A stretch of 64,000 nucleotides of DNA from Gordonia zhenghanii (GTDB lineage Bacteria > Actinomycetota > Actinomycetes > Mycobacteriales > Mycobacteriaceae), in contig NZ_JAKKOQ010000008.1 in the NCBI RefSeq assembly GCF_021738965.1, positions 124,001 through 188,000 of the forward strand. Reading direction: 5' to 3'. Shown here in pieces: positions 20,580 through 29,379 of this stretch. Made by a program: the position numbers and the translations under genes. A model generated the notes under the pieces. That model was not told the origin of the DNA, searched no databases, and saw only the letters and a program-made list of their open reading frames with translations. Numbering within the stretch: the first letter of the stretch is position 1; each line of letters opens with the position of its first letter.

Positions 20580-21657
20580 GCGAGATGTACTCGCTGTAGA
20601 ACAGGGTCAGGCCGAGAGCGCAGGCGATGGCGGTCAACAACCAGAATCTGATGATGACCGTGGTCTCCGCCCATCCGCCCAACTCGAAGTGGTGGTGGAA
20701 CGGCGCCATCCGGAACACGCGCTTTCCGGTGGTCTGGAAGAACGCGATCTGGACGACGACCGAGACGATTTCGGCGACGAACAACGCACCGAGGACGACG
20801 GCCAGGAGTTCGGTCTTGGTGGTGATCGACAGACCGGCGACGAGGCCGCCGAGCGCCAGCGATCCGGTGTCGCCCATGAAGATCTTGGCGGGGGCTGCGT
20901 TCCACCAGAGGAATCCGAGGCACGCGCCGCCTGCGGCGACGGCGACGACGGCGAGGTCGAGCGGGTCACGGACCTGGTAGCAACCGGCCTTGTCGTCGTT
21001 CGCGCCGAGCAGTTCACACGACTGACGGAACTGCCAGAAGGTGATCAGCACGTACGCCCCCATCACCATCGCCGCGGATCCGGCCGCGAGACCGTCGAGT
21101 CCGTCCGTGAAGTTCACCGCGTTCGACCACGCGGCGACGACGATCCAGCAGAAGAACACGAAGCCGACCGCCGACAGCGAGATGACGTTGATGTCGCGCA
21201 CGTACGACAGGTGCTCGCTGGCCGGAGTGAGTTCGGCTCCGTTGCGGAACTGCAGGAGCAATACGCCGAAGATGATCGCAGCGAGGAACTGGCCGACTGA
21301 TTTGGCCGTCTTGTTCAGCCCGAGGTTCCGCTGCTTGCGGATCTTGATGAAGTCGTCGAGGAAGCCGACGATGCCGAGAGCCGTCGCCAGACCGAGGACG
21401 AGGAGACCCGACGCGCTCGGTCCCGAGCCGTCTTGGATGATTCCGACGAGGTGCGCGCCCAGGTAGCCGAGCCACAGTGCGGCCACGATCGCCACGCCGC
21501 CCATCGACGGCGTACCGCGCTTGGCCTGGTGACTCTGCGGTCCTTCGACACGGATCTCCTGGCCGAATCCTTGGCGGGAGAACACCTTGATCAACACCGG
21601 GGTGAGCAGAATCGACACCGCCAGCGAGATCACACCCGCGATCAGAATCTGGGTCAC
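20569..21657 (-). CDS. mraY: Phospho-MurNAc-pentapeptide transferase MraY
   Basis: Integral membrane enzyme making lipid I from UDP-MurNAc-pentapeptide and undecaprenyl (decaprenyl) phosphate, 362 aa, 10 TM helices. Motifs: [14 protein letters not shown], the Asp-rich cytoplasmic loops ([23 protein letters not shown]), [12 protein letters not shown] and the His motif [19 protein letters not shown] start with GAGGA upstream at nine bases. There are 97 non-coding bases before it, unlike the tight overlaps elsewhere in the cluster, and a candidate -10 is seen there. Confidence 0.97.
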   Translation of the reverse strand: MTQILIAGVISLAVSILLTPVLIKVFSRQGFGQEIRVEGPQSHQAKRGTPSMGGVAIVAALWLGYLGAHLVGIIQDGSGPSASGLLVLGLATALGIVGFLDDFIKIRKQRNLGLNKTAKSVGQFLAAIIFGVLLLQFRNGAELTPASEHLSYVRDINVISLSAVGFVFFCWIVVAAWSNAVNFTDGLDGLAAGSAAMVMGAYVLITFWQFRQSCELLGANDDKAGCYQVRDPLDLAVVAVAAGGACLGFLWWNAAPAKIFMGDTGSLALGGLVAGLSITTKTELLAVVLGALFVAEIVSVVVQIAFFQTTGKRVFRMAPFHHHFELGGWAETTVIIRFWLLTAIACALGLTLFYSEYISHGS

Positions 21658-21696
21658 AGCTGGAAGTCCTCACTCGTCGAGAGAAGTTGAATTCTG

Positions 21697-21702
21697 AATC
21701 TA
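21697..21702 (-). promoter_or_regulatory. Candidate internal promoter in front of mraY
   Basis: On the minus strand TAGATT fits the actinobacterial -10 TANNNT and lies about 40 bases before the mraY GTG. It stands in the only sizeable spacer between murE and ftsQ. No clear -35 is seen, as is common for these promoters. Confidence 0.4.
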
Positions 21703-21754
21703 TCGTGAGGACGACCGCCCGGGGTGCATCGGGTGACCCGCCGCGCGTCGAAGA

Positions 21755-22270
21755 TCACAGTTCCACGATCCTGACCTGCAGACCGACGTCGTCACGCCAA
21801 TAGTCGATGAGAGCGGGCGCGAGATCTGCTGGTCCCGCGATGACGACGACGTCGCCCGGTCCGGGCGTATAGCCGGGTTCGGTCCGCATGTGGTCGATCG
21901 CGGCGGCAGGCGTCGCGACGAACGCCGCTTCGTCGCCCCAGGAGCCTTCCATGACCGCGCCTTGGTGCAGTGCACGGACGATCCGAGTGGTTCCGACCGC
22001 GATGATCTTGTCAACGGCCACGCGAACCGCCTGACGGCCAAGTCCGTCGTGAGCGAGTGCACGCGCATTGTCGTCGAGCCCGTCACCGTCCGCGAGTTCG
22101 CCGAACACCGCCCAGGTTCGTCGGCCCGTCTCCGCCTGCGACGCAGCCCGATGCCCGCTCCCCGCACCGGACTCCGCGGCCACGGCAACCATCTCTCGCA
22201 CGAGCCGTTTGGCGGCGCCGACGTCGGCCCCCGGTTCTGCGATCAACACGTTCAACGGTTCGCCGCTCAC
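21755..22270 (-). CDS. Stand-alone MurF C-terminal-domain protein (no ATPase domain)
   Basis: 171 aa in the normal place of murF. It aligns only with domain 3 of MurF: RRTWAVFGELADGDG and LGRQAVRVAVDKIIAVGT correspond to the MurF blocks RxWAVLGxMxELG and RIGxLAV, followed by HQGAVMEGSWGD and PGDVVVIAG. The N-terminal UDP-binding and central ATP-binding domains (about 320 residues) are absent, and no P-loop is present. The DDxYNANPxS motif expected at the start of domain 3 is replaced by LIAEPGADVGAAK. The GTG start overlaps the murE stop as GTGA, so the gene looks settled rather than freshly broken. It cannot be an active D-Ala-D-Ala ligase; a complete murF must lie elsewhere. Confidence 0.75.
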   Translation of the reverse strand: MSGEPLNVLIAEPGADVGAAKRLVREMVAVAAESGAGSGHRAASQAETGRRTWAVFGELADGDGLDDNARALAHDGLGRQAVRVAVDKIIAVGTTRIVRALHQGAVMEGSWGDEAAFVATPAAAIDHMRTEPGYTPGPGDVVVIAGPADLAPALIDYWRDDVGLQVRIVEL

Positions 22271-23886
22271 GCCTGGTTCCTCTCGTCCGGTGCCTCACCT
22301 GTGTCTGACAGCCGTGTGTCCAGAGCGTCGGCGAGAACCAGTCGGTCATCGAACGGGTGCTTCACCCCCGCGATCTCCTGGCCGGTCTCATGACCTTTGC
22401 CTGCGATGAGGACGACGTCACCGGGCTGCGCCCATTCGACCGCCGCGGCGATGGCGGCCCGGCGGTCGCCGATCTCGCGCACGTCGATGGCGCGCCGGAC
22501 GTCGCCTGGTGTCTGGTCTGCGCCTGCGATGACTGCGGCTCGGATCGCGGCGGGATCCTCGCTGCGCGGGTTGTCGTCGGTGACGATCAGCAGGTCGGCG
22601 CCACGCACCGCGGCCTGGCCCATCAGCGGACGCTTCTCGGTGTCCCGATCGCCGCCTGCTCCGATGACCACGCCGATCCGGCCGGACGACTGCGCGCCGA
22701 GCGTCGCGAGGACCGCGTCCACTGCGGCGGGCTTGTGGGCGTAGTCGACGACGGCGAGGAAGTCCTGCCCCCGCTCGACCTTCTCGACGCGTCCGGGCAC
22801 AGCGACCGTCGTCAGTCCAGCGATCGCCCGCTCGACGTCCGCACCGGCTTCGGCGACGACAGCGAGCGCGACGAGTGCGTTGGCGACGTTGTACGCGCCG
22901 GGAAGCGGAAGGACGACGTCGCGTTCGACGCCTGCCGGGTCGACGGCGCGGATCTGCTGGGTGCCCTGCCCCGTCTGCGTCGTCTCCAGGACCCGCCATC
23001 CGTCGTCGCCTGCAGCGGTGTCGGCGGTGGAGACGGTGATGACGCGGCGGCCGCCAGCCGCGGCGACGGTGGCCATCTGCGAGCCCCAGACGTCGTCGAC
23101 GCAGATCACCGACCGTTCGGCGTGTGCCGCGGAGTCCGCGGCGAACAGCCGTGCCTTGGCCGCGAAGTAGTCGTCCATCGTGTGATGGAAGTCGAGGTGG
23201 TCCTGCGAGAGGTTCGTGAACGCACCGACCGCGAACCGGCAGCCGTCGACGCGGCCGAGAGAGAGTGCGTGACTGGACACCTCCATCACGACGGCGTCGG
23301 CGCCGCGCTCGCGCATCACCGCGAGGAGCCGTTGCAGATCGGGAGCCTCGGGCGTGGTCAGTTCGCTGGGGATCGGCTCGCCGTCGAGTCGTGACCCCGT
23401 GGTCCCGACGATGCCGACGCTGGCTCCGGTCGCTCGCAGTGCGGCCTCCGCGAGGTATGAGGTCGTGGTCTTGCCCGAGGTCCCGGTGATTCCGATGAGG
23501 GTCAGCGACGTCGACGGATCGCCGTACACGCGGGAGGAGACCGCGCCGAGCACCGCACGCGGATCCGCGTGCACGAGCACCGGCAGACCGGCTCCTCGCT
23601 CACTGGCGCGCACGATGTCCAGGCCTGCCTGGTCGGTGAGCACCGCGACCGCACCGGCCTCGACGGCCTGATCGACGAACTCGGCTCCGTGCCGACGCTG
23701 CCCTGGCATGGCGGCGAACAGGTCTCCCGGTCCGCAGCTCTGGGCCCGCAGCGTGGCGCCCGAGACCTGCACGGCGTCCGCGCTGCCGTCGACGACGATG
23801 CCCGCGACGTCGGCGAGTTCGGTGACGCTCACCGGCTCGGTCGCCGGTCGCATCTGAACCGCCTGCGGATCGTGTTGTGCGCTCAC
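22267..23886 (-). CDS. murE: UDP-MurNAc-tripeptide synthetase MurE (meso-DAP type)
   Basis: Adds meso-diaminopimelate to UDP-MurNAc-L-Ala-D-Glu, 539 aa. P-loop ITGTSGKTTTSYL (GTSGKT 135-140); NLSQDHLDFHHTMDDY; VDYAHKPAAVDAVL; and DNPR at 438-441, the motif that selects DAP over lysine. All three Mur-ligase domains are complete. GTG start with AGAGGGG seven bases before. It follows pbpB after 136 non-coding bases and overlaps the murF-like gene by four. Confidence 0.97.
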   Translation of the reverse strand: MSAQHDPQAVQMRPATEPVSVTELADVAGIVVDGSADAVQVSGATLRAQSCGPGDLFAAMPGQRRHGAEFVDQAVEAGAVAVLTDQAGLDIVRASERGAGLPVLVHADPRAVLGAVSSRVYGDPSTSLTLIGITGTSGKTTTSYLAEAALRATGASVGIVGTTGSRLDGEPIPSELTTPEAPDLQRLLAVMRERGADAVVMEVSSHALSLGRVDGCRFAVGAFTNLSQDHLDFHHTMDDYFAAKARLFAADSAAHAERSVICVDDVWGSQMATVAAAGGRRVITVSTADTAAGDDGWRVLETTQTGQGTQQIRAVDPAGVERDVVLPLPGAYNVANALVALAVVAEAGADVERAIAGLTTVAVPGRVEKVERGQDFLAVVDYAHKPAAVDAVLATLGAQSSGRIGVVIGAGGDRDTEKRPLMGQAAVRGADLLIVTDDNPRSEDPAAIRAAVIAGADQTPGDVRRAIDVREIGDRRAAIAAAVEWAQPGDVVLIAGKGHETGQEIAGVKHPFDDRLVLADALDTRLSDTGEAPDERNQA

Positions 23887-24022
23887 TGCGCAACCCCTCT
23901 CGTAACATCGCCGGTCTGGGACCCGTCCGTCGTCACGACGCTTTCGCCCGACCTCTGGTTCCCGCCGTGGCTCGTACGTCCACCGCGTGTCGGTAGACGA
24001 ATCTACCGTGACTCTCGACCGT

Positions 24023-25909
24023 TCAGGACTGCAGGCGCAGGCGCGGCGCGGGCTGCGGCGAATACGGGACTCGTTCGTGCTGCAGGAGCCACTTGCCGAT
24101 CGTGCCGAACAGCGGAGCCGCGCTCTGTCCGCCGCCGCCGTCCGAACTGCGGACCGGGTTGTCCATCATGATTCCGACCACGTACCGGGGATCGTCGGCA
24201 GGCATGATGCCCGCGAAGGTGATGTTGTAACTCGACCGCGAGTAGCAGTTGCACTTGGGATCGACCTGCTGTGCAGTGCCGGTCTTGCCAGACGTCTGAT
24301 ATCCGGCGATCGCTCCCGACGCACCGGTGCCCTGCTGTGGTCCGCCCTCATCGTCCTGCATCACCGCGCGAAACATGTCGCGCACGGTGTGCGCGGTCTT
24401 CGGCGACACCACTTGTACGGACTCGGGTGCGTCGCCGCCCTCGATGATCCGCGGGGGGATCCGGACCCCGTCGTTCGCGATCGCCTGATACATGGACGTC
24501 ATCTGCAGCAGAGTCATCGACAGGCCCTGACCGATCGGCAGGTTGGCGAACGACCCGCCTGACCACTGGCTGAGCGCAGGCACCGCGCCGGGGCTCTCAC
24601 CGGGCAGTCCTACACCGGTCGTCGCGCCGAGCCCGAACTTGCCGAGCATGTCGGCGAACCTGCGTTCGCCGACCCGCTGCGCCAGCATCAGAGTGCCGAC
24701 GTTCGAGGATTTTCCGAAGATGCCGGTAGTCGTGTACGGCGCGGTTCCGTGCGGCCACGCGTCGTTGACGGTGATCCCGGACATCCGGATCGACCCGGGC
24801 ACCTGCAGCACCTCGTCGGGATTGGTCACCCCGTACTCGATGGCAGCGGCCGCGGTGACTACCTTGTTGACCGATCCGGGCTCGAATGGTGAGGTCACCG
24901 ACCGGTTTCCGCGGTCGGCGTCGCCCTGCTCGTCTGCGGGCAGCGACGGATTGAATGTGCTGTCGTTGGCCATCGCCACCACCTGTCCGGTGTGACTGTC
25001 CAGAACCACTGCCGAGACGTTGTTTGCGCCCGACGCCTTCTTCGCCATGTTGACCTGAGTCTGGACGAACCACTGAGCGTCGGAGTCGATGGTCAGGCGC
25101 ACGGTCTTGCCGTCGATCGCCGGATGCACGTTGCGGCTGCTGCCGGGGATCACTGCGCCGTCCGCGCCCTGATCGAATGTCTCGGTGCCGTCGGTGCCTG
25201 CCAGTACCGACTCCATCGACGATTCGAGACCTTCGGCGCCGTTCCCGTCGTAGTTGACGTCGCCGACGATGTTCGCGGCGAGCGACCCGCCCGGGTAGAC
25301 ACGGATGCTCTGCGGATCGGCGCCGACCTCGGGGAACTCGTCCATGATCCCGCTGGCGATCTCCGGCGTTATCGAACGCGCCAGATACACGAAGTCTTTG
25401 TCGGACGTCAGCTTCGACCAGAGGTCCTCGGTGCTGATGCTGCCGCCGAGGGCAGACGACACGCCTGCGGCGATCTCCTTGAGTCGGGTGTCGACGTCGG
25501 GAAGGCTCGGGTCCTTCTCGTGCTCGTCGGCGATCGACTTGCGGACCGACTTCGGCAGGAACGTGAGTGCGCGCGCGTCGTCGGTGTGGGCGAGGAGTCG
25601 GCCTTCGCTGTCGACGATCGAACCGCGTGTCGCGGGCAGCACCGACGTGACCGTTCGCTGTTGCGCGGCCTCGGCCGAGATCGAGTCGGCCGCGATGACG
25701 TGGACGTACACCATTCGGCCTGCGACGAGTGCGCACGCGAGAGCGACGACGATCCACAGCATCCGTTGTCTGCCGATGAAGCGCTTGGACGGCGCAGTGT
25801 CGAGTTCGGCGATCCGGTCGTCGGCAGGCTGCGGAGCCTCGGGCGCACCGGCCGTCGATCGAATGCCCGGCCGAGAGCCCGGCGGGCGGACAGATCGAGA
25901 TCGGGTCAT
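24023..25909 (-). CDS. pbpB: Septal class B penicillin-binding protein PBP3/FtsI
   Basis: Transpeptidase cross-linking septal peptidoglycan, partner of FtsW, 628 aa. Short cytoplasmic tail, one TM helix at about 51-70, PBP dimerisation domain (RGSIVDSEGRLLAHT), then the transpeptidase domain with SxxK at S346-K349 (EPGSVNKV), SxN at 401-403 and KTG at 542-544 (GKTGTAQQVD). The sequence CNCYSRSSY shortly after KTG contains a Cys pair, which could be an extracytoplasmic disulfide. It lies 21 bases after ftsL. Confidence 0.97.
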   Translation of the reverse strand: MTRSRSVRPPGSRPGIRSTAGAPEAPQPADDRIAELDTAPSKRFIGRQRMLWIVVALACALVAGRMVYVHVIAADSISAEAAQQRTVTSVLPATRGSIVDSEGRLLAHTDDARALTFLPKSVRKSIADEHEKDPSLPDVDTRLKEIAAGVSSALGGSISTEDLWSKLTSDKDFVYLARSITPEIASGIMDEFPEVGADPQSIRVYPGGSLAANIVGDVNYDGNGAEGLESSMESVLAGTDGTETFDQGADGAVIPGSSRNVHPAIDGKTVRLTIDSDAQWFVQTQVNMAKKASGANNVSAVVLDSHTGQVVAMANDSTFNPSLPADEQGDADRGNRSVTSPFEPGSVNKVVTAAAAIEYGVTNPDEVLQVPGSIRMSGITVNDAWPHGTAPYTTTGIFGKSSNVGTLMLAQRVGERRFADMLGKFGLGATTGVGLPGESPGAVPALSQWSGGSFANLPIGQGLSMTLLQMTSMYQAIANDGVRIPPRIIEGGDAPESVQVVSPKTAHTVRDMFRAVMQDDEGGPQQGTGASGAIAGYQTSGKTGTAQQVDPKCNCYSRSSYNITFAGIMPADDPRYVVGIMMDNPVRSSDGGGGQSAAPLFGTIGKWLLQHERVPYSPQPAPRLRLQS

Positions 25910-25930
25910 GATCGTCGATTCTCCCCTGCG

Positions 25931-26818
25931 TCAGCGCGCAGGTTCCGCATTACGCTCCGGCGTGGCGTCGACGGGAGGAGTGACGTTCGTCTGCTGTCGA
26001 CTCACCTGACGGCTCGGGTCGGCGTTCGGTCGGACGTTGGGCGCCGGACGGTCCGACGGGGCCGTCGTGTTCGGTGCTGCGGTGTTCGGTGCTGCGGTGT
26101 TCGGTGCTGCAGTGTTCGGGGCTGTCGTGTTCGGGGCAGGCGTCGTCGCGTTCGGGGCCGCGGTGTTCGGGGCGCCAGTAGTCGGTGCAGCGGAGTCCCC
26201 CGTCCCCTGCAGGCCTACCGAATCGTCGACACCCTTCGGGTCGATCTTGTCGACGGGGTCCGGAGCCGGGTTCAGATCGGGCAGGCGACCGCCCTCCGAG
26301 ACAGTGGGCGCGCCCACCCGGTGCGCCTTGCCGTCGGCGCCGATGACGATCTGTACAGCGCCCTGGCTGGGCACCATGCCGAGGTCCCCGGCCTTCGCAG
26401 CGAGGGCCGGCGCCGAGTCGGCGAGGTCGTGCTGTCGCTTGAGATCGTCCCGCTTGTCCTGAAGGGTCTGGTTCTGCTCGCGCATGGCGTCGAGCGCGTA
26501 CGAGTCCTGCGCCGATTTGGTGGTCAAGTAGAGAGTGAGCCCGAGCGCGCCCGCGATGAGCAGCAGCACCGGGAAGACCAGCGGGACACCGCCCACTCGC
26601 TTGCGGGCGACAGCTGAGACCGCCGCGTCGGGCGACATGCGACGCTGCCTCCGGTCGAGTGCACGCTGTGCGGCCTTCGACCGGGTCGAGCGGTCGACTG
26701 CCCCGGCACGGCCGCGGCGTGTGGCGCCTGCGTGAGCACGCGCACCCGACGGACGGGCACTGTTCCCCGTCTTGCGGCTCTCGACCCCCTTCGTACGGTC
26801 GTCGACAATCATGCTCAT
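25931..26818 (-). CDS. ftsL: FtsL-like divisome protein with repetitive Pro/Ala/Asn/Thr tail
   Basis: 295 aa in the ftsL position between rsmH and pbpB. Basic cytoplasmic region (1-75), one TM helix (about 78-98, VPLVFPVLLLIAGALGLTLY), then a short coiled coil (MREQNQTLQDKRDDLKRQHD) and the FtsL-like PALAAKAGDLGMVPSQGAVQ. The periplasmic C-terminus has several 5-residue units APNTA/APNTT (about 215-255), encoded by 15-bp tandem repeats at 26067-26180. Such repeats can change length by slippage. Only TM and coiled-coil topology, not sequence, defines FtsL across bacteria; context makes this call secure. Confidence 0.88.
   Translation of the reverse strand: MSMIVDDRTKGVESRKTGNSARPSGARAHAGATRRGRAGAVDRSTRSKAAQRALDRRQRRMSPDAAVSAVARKRVGGVPLVFPVLLLIAGALGLTLYLTTKSAQDSYALDAMREQNQTLQDKRDDLKRQHDLADSAPALAAKAGDLGMVPSQGAVQIVIGADGKAHRVGAPTVSEGGRLPDLNPAPDPVDKIDPKGVDDSVGLQGTGDSAAPTTGAPNTAAPNATTPAPNTTAPNTAAPNTAAPNTAAPNTTAPSDRPAPNVRPNADPSRQVSRQQTNVTPPVDATPERNAEPAR
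26067..26180. repeat. 15-bp tandem repeats inside ftsL
   Basis: Units of GTGTTCGGTGCTGCG and near copies (plus-strand reading) occur about seven times, in frame with ftsL, giving APNT[AT] peptides. Identity is highest in the first three copies. Confidence 0.85.
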
Positions 26819-26834
26819 CGCGCTCCCCCTTCGT

Positions 26835-27833
26835 TCACTGCTGTCCCCCGACGTCTGCTGCTATGCGTTCGATGGCCCTGATCCGTACCGGAGCCGACCG
26901 CGGATTCTCTTCTCGCTCAGCCTCATCGGCCTGCTCTGCACCACGTGTGACGAGTCCGAAACGGGCGGCCGTACCCGGTAGATCCACCGGAAGTCCAGCG
27001 GGAGTGGTGTTTCGGACGACTTTCGCGAAGTCGCGTTTGACGATCCGATCTTCGAGCGACTGATAGCTCATCACCGCGAGGCGACCGCCGACGGCCAACA
27101 ACTGCAGCGACGCTGGGATCACTCCGCGCAGCGACTCGAGTTCATGGTTGACCTCGATCCGGAGCGCCTGAAACGTTCGCTTGGCTGGATGCCCGCCGGT
27201 TCGACGCGTCGCGGCCGGAATCGTCGTGTACAGCAACTTGACGAGCCTCGCCGACGTGGTGAACGGTTCGACGGCCCGCTCACGCAGCACTGCCGACGCG
27301 ATCTTTCCGGCGAACCGCTCCTCGCCGTATTCGCTGAGGACGCGGGCGAGCGCGCCGTGATCGTACGTGTTGAGGACGTCGGCCGCGGTCAGCTCGTCGT
27401 CGGCGTTCATCCGCATGTCCAGCGGCGCGTCGACGGAGTAGGCGAATCCGCGGTCGGCGCGATCGAGTTGCATCGAGGACACACCGAGATCGAGGAGGAT
27501 TCCATCGACGGCTGCCAGACCGGCAGCTGCAGCGACGTCACCGATCTCGTCGTAACGAGCATGGTGATAGACGACATGGTCGCCGAACGTAGCGAGCCTC
27601 TCACGGGCGATGTCGAGGGCCGAGGTGTCTCGGTCAATGGCGTGGACCGTGAGCCCGGGAAGCCTGCTCAGGAAGTACTCGGTGTGGCCTCCGGCTCCGA
27701 GTGTCCCGTCGACGAGGACGCTGCCGGACCCGTCGTCGGCGATTCGGGTGAGGGCGGGTTCCAGGAGCCCGAACATCCGCTCGGCCATCACTGGCACGTG
27801 GCCGTGTTCGCCGTGCTGACGGTCGTTCACCAT
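26835..27833 (-). CDS. rsmH: 16S rRNA m4C1402 methyltransferase RsmH
   Basis: SAM-dependent methyltransferase (MraW) modifying C1402 in the 30S P-site, 332 aa. Motifs: [26 protein letters not shown] (SAM binding), [32 protein letters not shown] and [16 protein letters not shown]. The ATG at 27833 is chosen because GGAGGAGGGGA stands directly upstream; the longer frame adds an unconserved 33 residues. It is the second gene of the dcw operon after mraZ, with 228 bases between them that contain no gene. Confidence 0.96.
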   Translation of the reverse strand: MVNDRQHGEHGHVPVMAERMFGLLEPALTRIADDGSGSVLVDGTLGAGGHTEYFLSRLPGLTVHAIDRDTSALDIARERLATFGDHVVYHHARYDEIGDVAAAAGLAAVDGILLDLGVSSMQLDRADRGFAYSVDAPLDMRMNADDELTAADVLNTYDHGALARVLSEYGEERFAGKIASAVLRERAVEPFTTSARLVKLLYTTIPAATRRTGGHPAKRTFQALRIEVNHELESLRGVIPASLQLLAVGGRLAVMSYQSLEDRIVKRDFAKVVRNTTPAGLPVDLPGTAARFGLVTRGAEQADEAEREENPRSAPVRIRAIERIAADVGGQQ

Positions 27834-28061
27834 TCCCCTCCTCCAGATCGCCGTAGGTGTGCTGCGCCGGCAGAACTGCGCCGGTCTGCGGATACGACTC
27901 TGCGGTGAGGCGGGGTCCCCGCCCGAGCGCACCTGGCGTTGGGGAAGTACGTCAGGGTCGATCGGGCCGAGGCCTCATCTCACCGCAGGTGTCGTAAGTT
28001 CCTGTTCAGTTGATCGATGTCGTCCAGAACAGCTCTGGCCGCATTGTCATGACCGGGGTCA

Positions 28062-28499
28062 TCAGAGGATCGAGTCCAGCGCTTGCGAGCCCGCGTTCGA
28101 GAACGCTTCCTCGTGCTGCGCCTGGTACTCGCGCCACTTCTGCGCGTCCCAGATCTCGAGGTGGTCGTACGAGCCGATCACCACACACTCCTTGGTGAGC
28201 GATGCGTATCCGCGATGCTCACTCGAGAGGCTCACCCGCCCCTGACCGTCGAGTCGCTGTTCGTCGGCGCCTGCGAAGAAGTACCGGAGGAACGCTCGCG
28301 CTTCGGGATCGTTGCGCGACGCCGCCACGGCCTTGTCTGCGATGGAGTCGAACTCTTCGGCTCGATACACCGACAGGCTGTGATCTTGGCTTCTCGTGAC
28401 CATGACCCCTCCTGACAGTGCGTCCCGAAACTTCGCGGGCAACGTCAGTCGCCCTTTGTCATCCAGTTTGGGTGTGTATGTGCCGACGAAACGAGCCAT
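28062..28499 (-). CDS. mraZ: Transcriptional regulator MraZ
   Basis: 145-aa AbrB-fold regulator of the dcw operon, two tandem MraZ/SpoVT-like domains: [20 protein letters not shown] and [20 protein letters not shown], each with the DxxGR core. AGGAGGT precedes the start. It forms a ring that binds direct TGGG repeats in its own promoter; such repeats are present upstream here. First gene of the 20-kb cell-division run. Confidence 0.96.
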   Translation of the reverse strand: MARFVGTYTPKLDDKGRLTLPAKFRDALSGGVMVTRSQDHSLSVYRAEEFDSIADKAVAASRNDPEARAFLRYFFAGADEQRLDGQGRVSLSSEHRGYASLTKECVVIGSYDHLEIWDAQKWREYQAQHEEAFSNAGSQALDSIL

Positions 28500-28560
28500 G
28501 TCGGCACCTCCTCACCCGATGCTGAGTTCAGTGGTTCCGGTGTCCCCCTCGCCCAGTGAT

Positions 28561-28617
28561 ACCCACACTACCCCACTTTCCACCACTTTCCACCCATCAT
28601 GCCCCACTTCCCCACCA
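28561..28617 (-). promoter_or_regulatory. MraZ-box operator (tandem TGGG/TGG repeats, 10-bp period)
   Basis: On the minus strand GTGGGG/GTGGG/GTGG-type words recur with their T at 28614, 28606, 28596, 28585, 28575 and 28565, nearly one helical turn apart. This matches the known MraZ operator of direct TGGGN repeats. The last box partly overlaps a possible -10 (TAGTGT), so binding would block RNA polymerase. Confidence 0.8.
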
Positions 28618-28757
28618 CCGACGGATAAAACAGCAGGTCAGAGGCAATCACATCCAGGTGATTCTCAGATTTCCGCGCCGTGTCCGCGCGTGTCACGTAC
28701 CTACTGGCGGGACGAAAAGACACTGCAGTGCCTGGTGGGGCACCCATAGAGAGGATT

Positions 28758-28797
28758 GTGGGTGAAAGTGGGGGCACCGGGTGGGGGAAGGTGGGGA
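28758..28797 (+). promoter_or_regulatory. Second TGGG-box cluster, opposite strand
   Basis: GTGGGTGAAAGTGGGGG and GTGGGGGAAGGTGGGG put TGGG at 28759, 28769, 28782 and 28792, again in 10-bp steps within each pair. It faces away from mraZ, and no plus-strand gene follows. Confidence 0.45.
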
Positions 28798-28830
28798 CGC
28801 GGGGGCGCCGAGGGCACGCAGAGCAGACAA

Positions 28831-28877
28831 AGATCGGGGCCGCACCCCTTCGTGATGAAGGTGTGCGACCCCGATCT
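28831..28877 (-). terminator. Terminator after DUF3040 gene
   Basis: AGATCGGGG (28831-28839) pairs with CCCCGATCT (28869-28877), and the stem continues with CGCACCCCTTCGTGATGAAGGTGTGCG. On the minus strand it is followed by TTTGTCT. It isolates the DUF3040 transcript from the mraZ operator. Confidence 0.85.
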
Positions 28878-28911
28878 CGGGTCGAACTATTCGGTCGTAT
28901 GACTCAGGTCG

Positions 28912-29328
28912 TCAGCTGTCGTCCTGCTCGAAGCGCCGTTGGAATCGCGATTCCATCCGTTCGCTGAACGACGGCCGTCCGCCTCTGTCCTGTTTCGTGT
29001 CGCCGCGCGGACCCGACTGCGAGCCGCTCGCGTCGTGCGTGCCCGCACGGTTCGGTGCAAGCAGCCCGAATGCTGCGGCACCGAACATGACGAGGAATCC
29101 GGCGAAGCTCAGGATCTTGAGTCCGCCGACTTCGAAGTCGACCATGAGGCCGCCGACCAACATCGCGAGTCCGATGAGGAACCCGAGTGATGCAATCAGA
29201 CGACGTCGCGCCGTCGGACGACCTACGCGCCGCTTGGTGACGCTCGAGGCAAACTTCGGATCCTCGGCGTACAGCGCGCTTTCAATTTCATCGAGCATCC
29301 GCTGCTCGTGCTCGGAAAGCGGCACCAT
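28912..29328 (-). CDS. DUF3040 membrane protein (Rv2169c type)
   Basis: 138 aa. The N-terminal MVPLSEHEQRMLDEIESALY and AEDPKFASSV are the DUF3040 signature. Two TM helices follow (about 46-64 and 70-90), then an Arg/Asp-rich tail. Function unknown; the family is common next to the dcw cluster of mycolata. It has a strong terminator behind it and lies 51 bases after the HEPN gene. Confidence 0.9.
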   Translation of the reverse strand: MVPLSEHEQRMLDEIESALYAEDPKFASSVTKRRVGRPTARRRLIASLGFLIGLAMLVGGLMVDFEVGGLKILSFAGFLVMFGAAAFGLLAPNRAGTHDASGSQSGPRGDTKQDRGGRPSFSERMESRFQRRFEQDDS

Positions 29329-29379
29329 CCCTCCCTCGCTGGTCGTCCGGGCGTCATCTTGTCGTCGCCCAGTTACTTC

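Larger units (their letters stand above)
28500..28828. promoter_or_regulatory. Intergenic region upstream of mraZ
   Basis: Together with the terminator that follows it, the 412 bases between mraZ and the DUF3040 gene have no credible gene. They contain the mraZ 5' leader with AGGAGGT, a cluster of TGGG boxes on the minus strand, and a second TGGG cluster on the plus strand. Confidence 0.7.

Noticed and set aside
28006-28188. 60-aa ORFs overlapping the mraZ 3' end
   Set aside because: Shadows of mraZ; no ribosome site.
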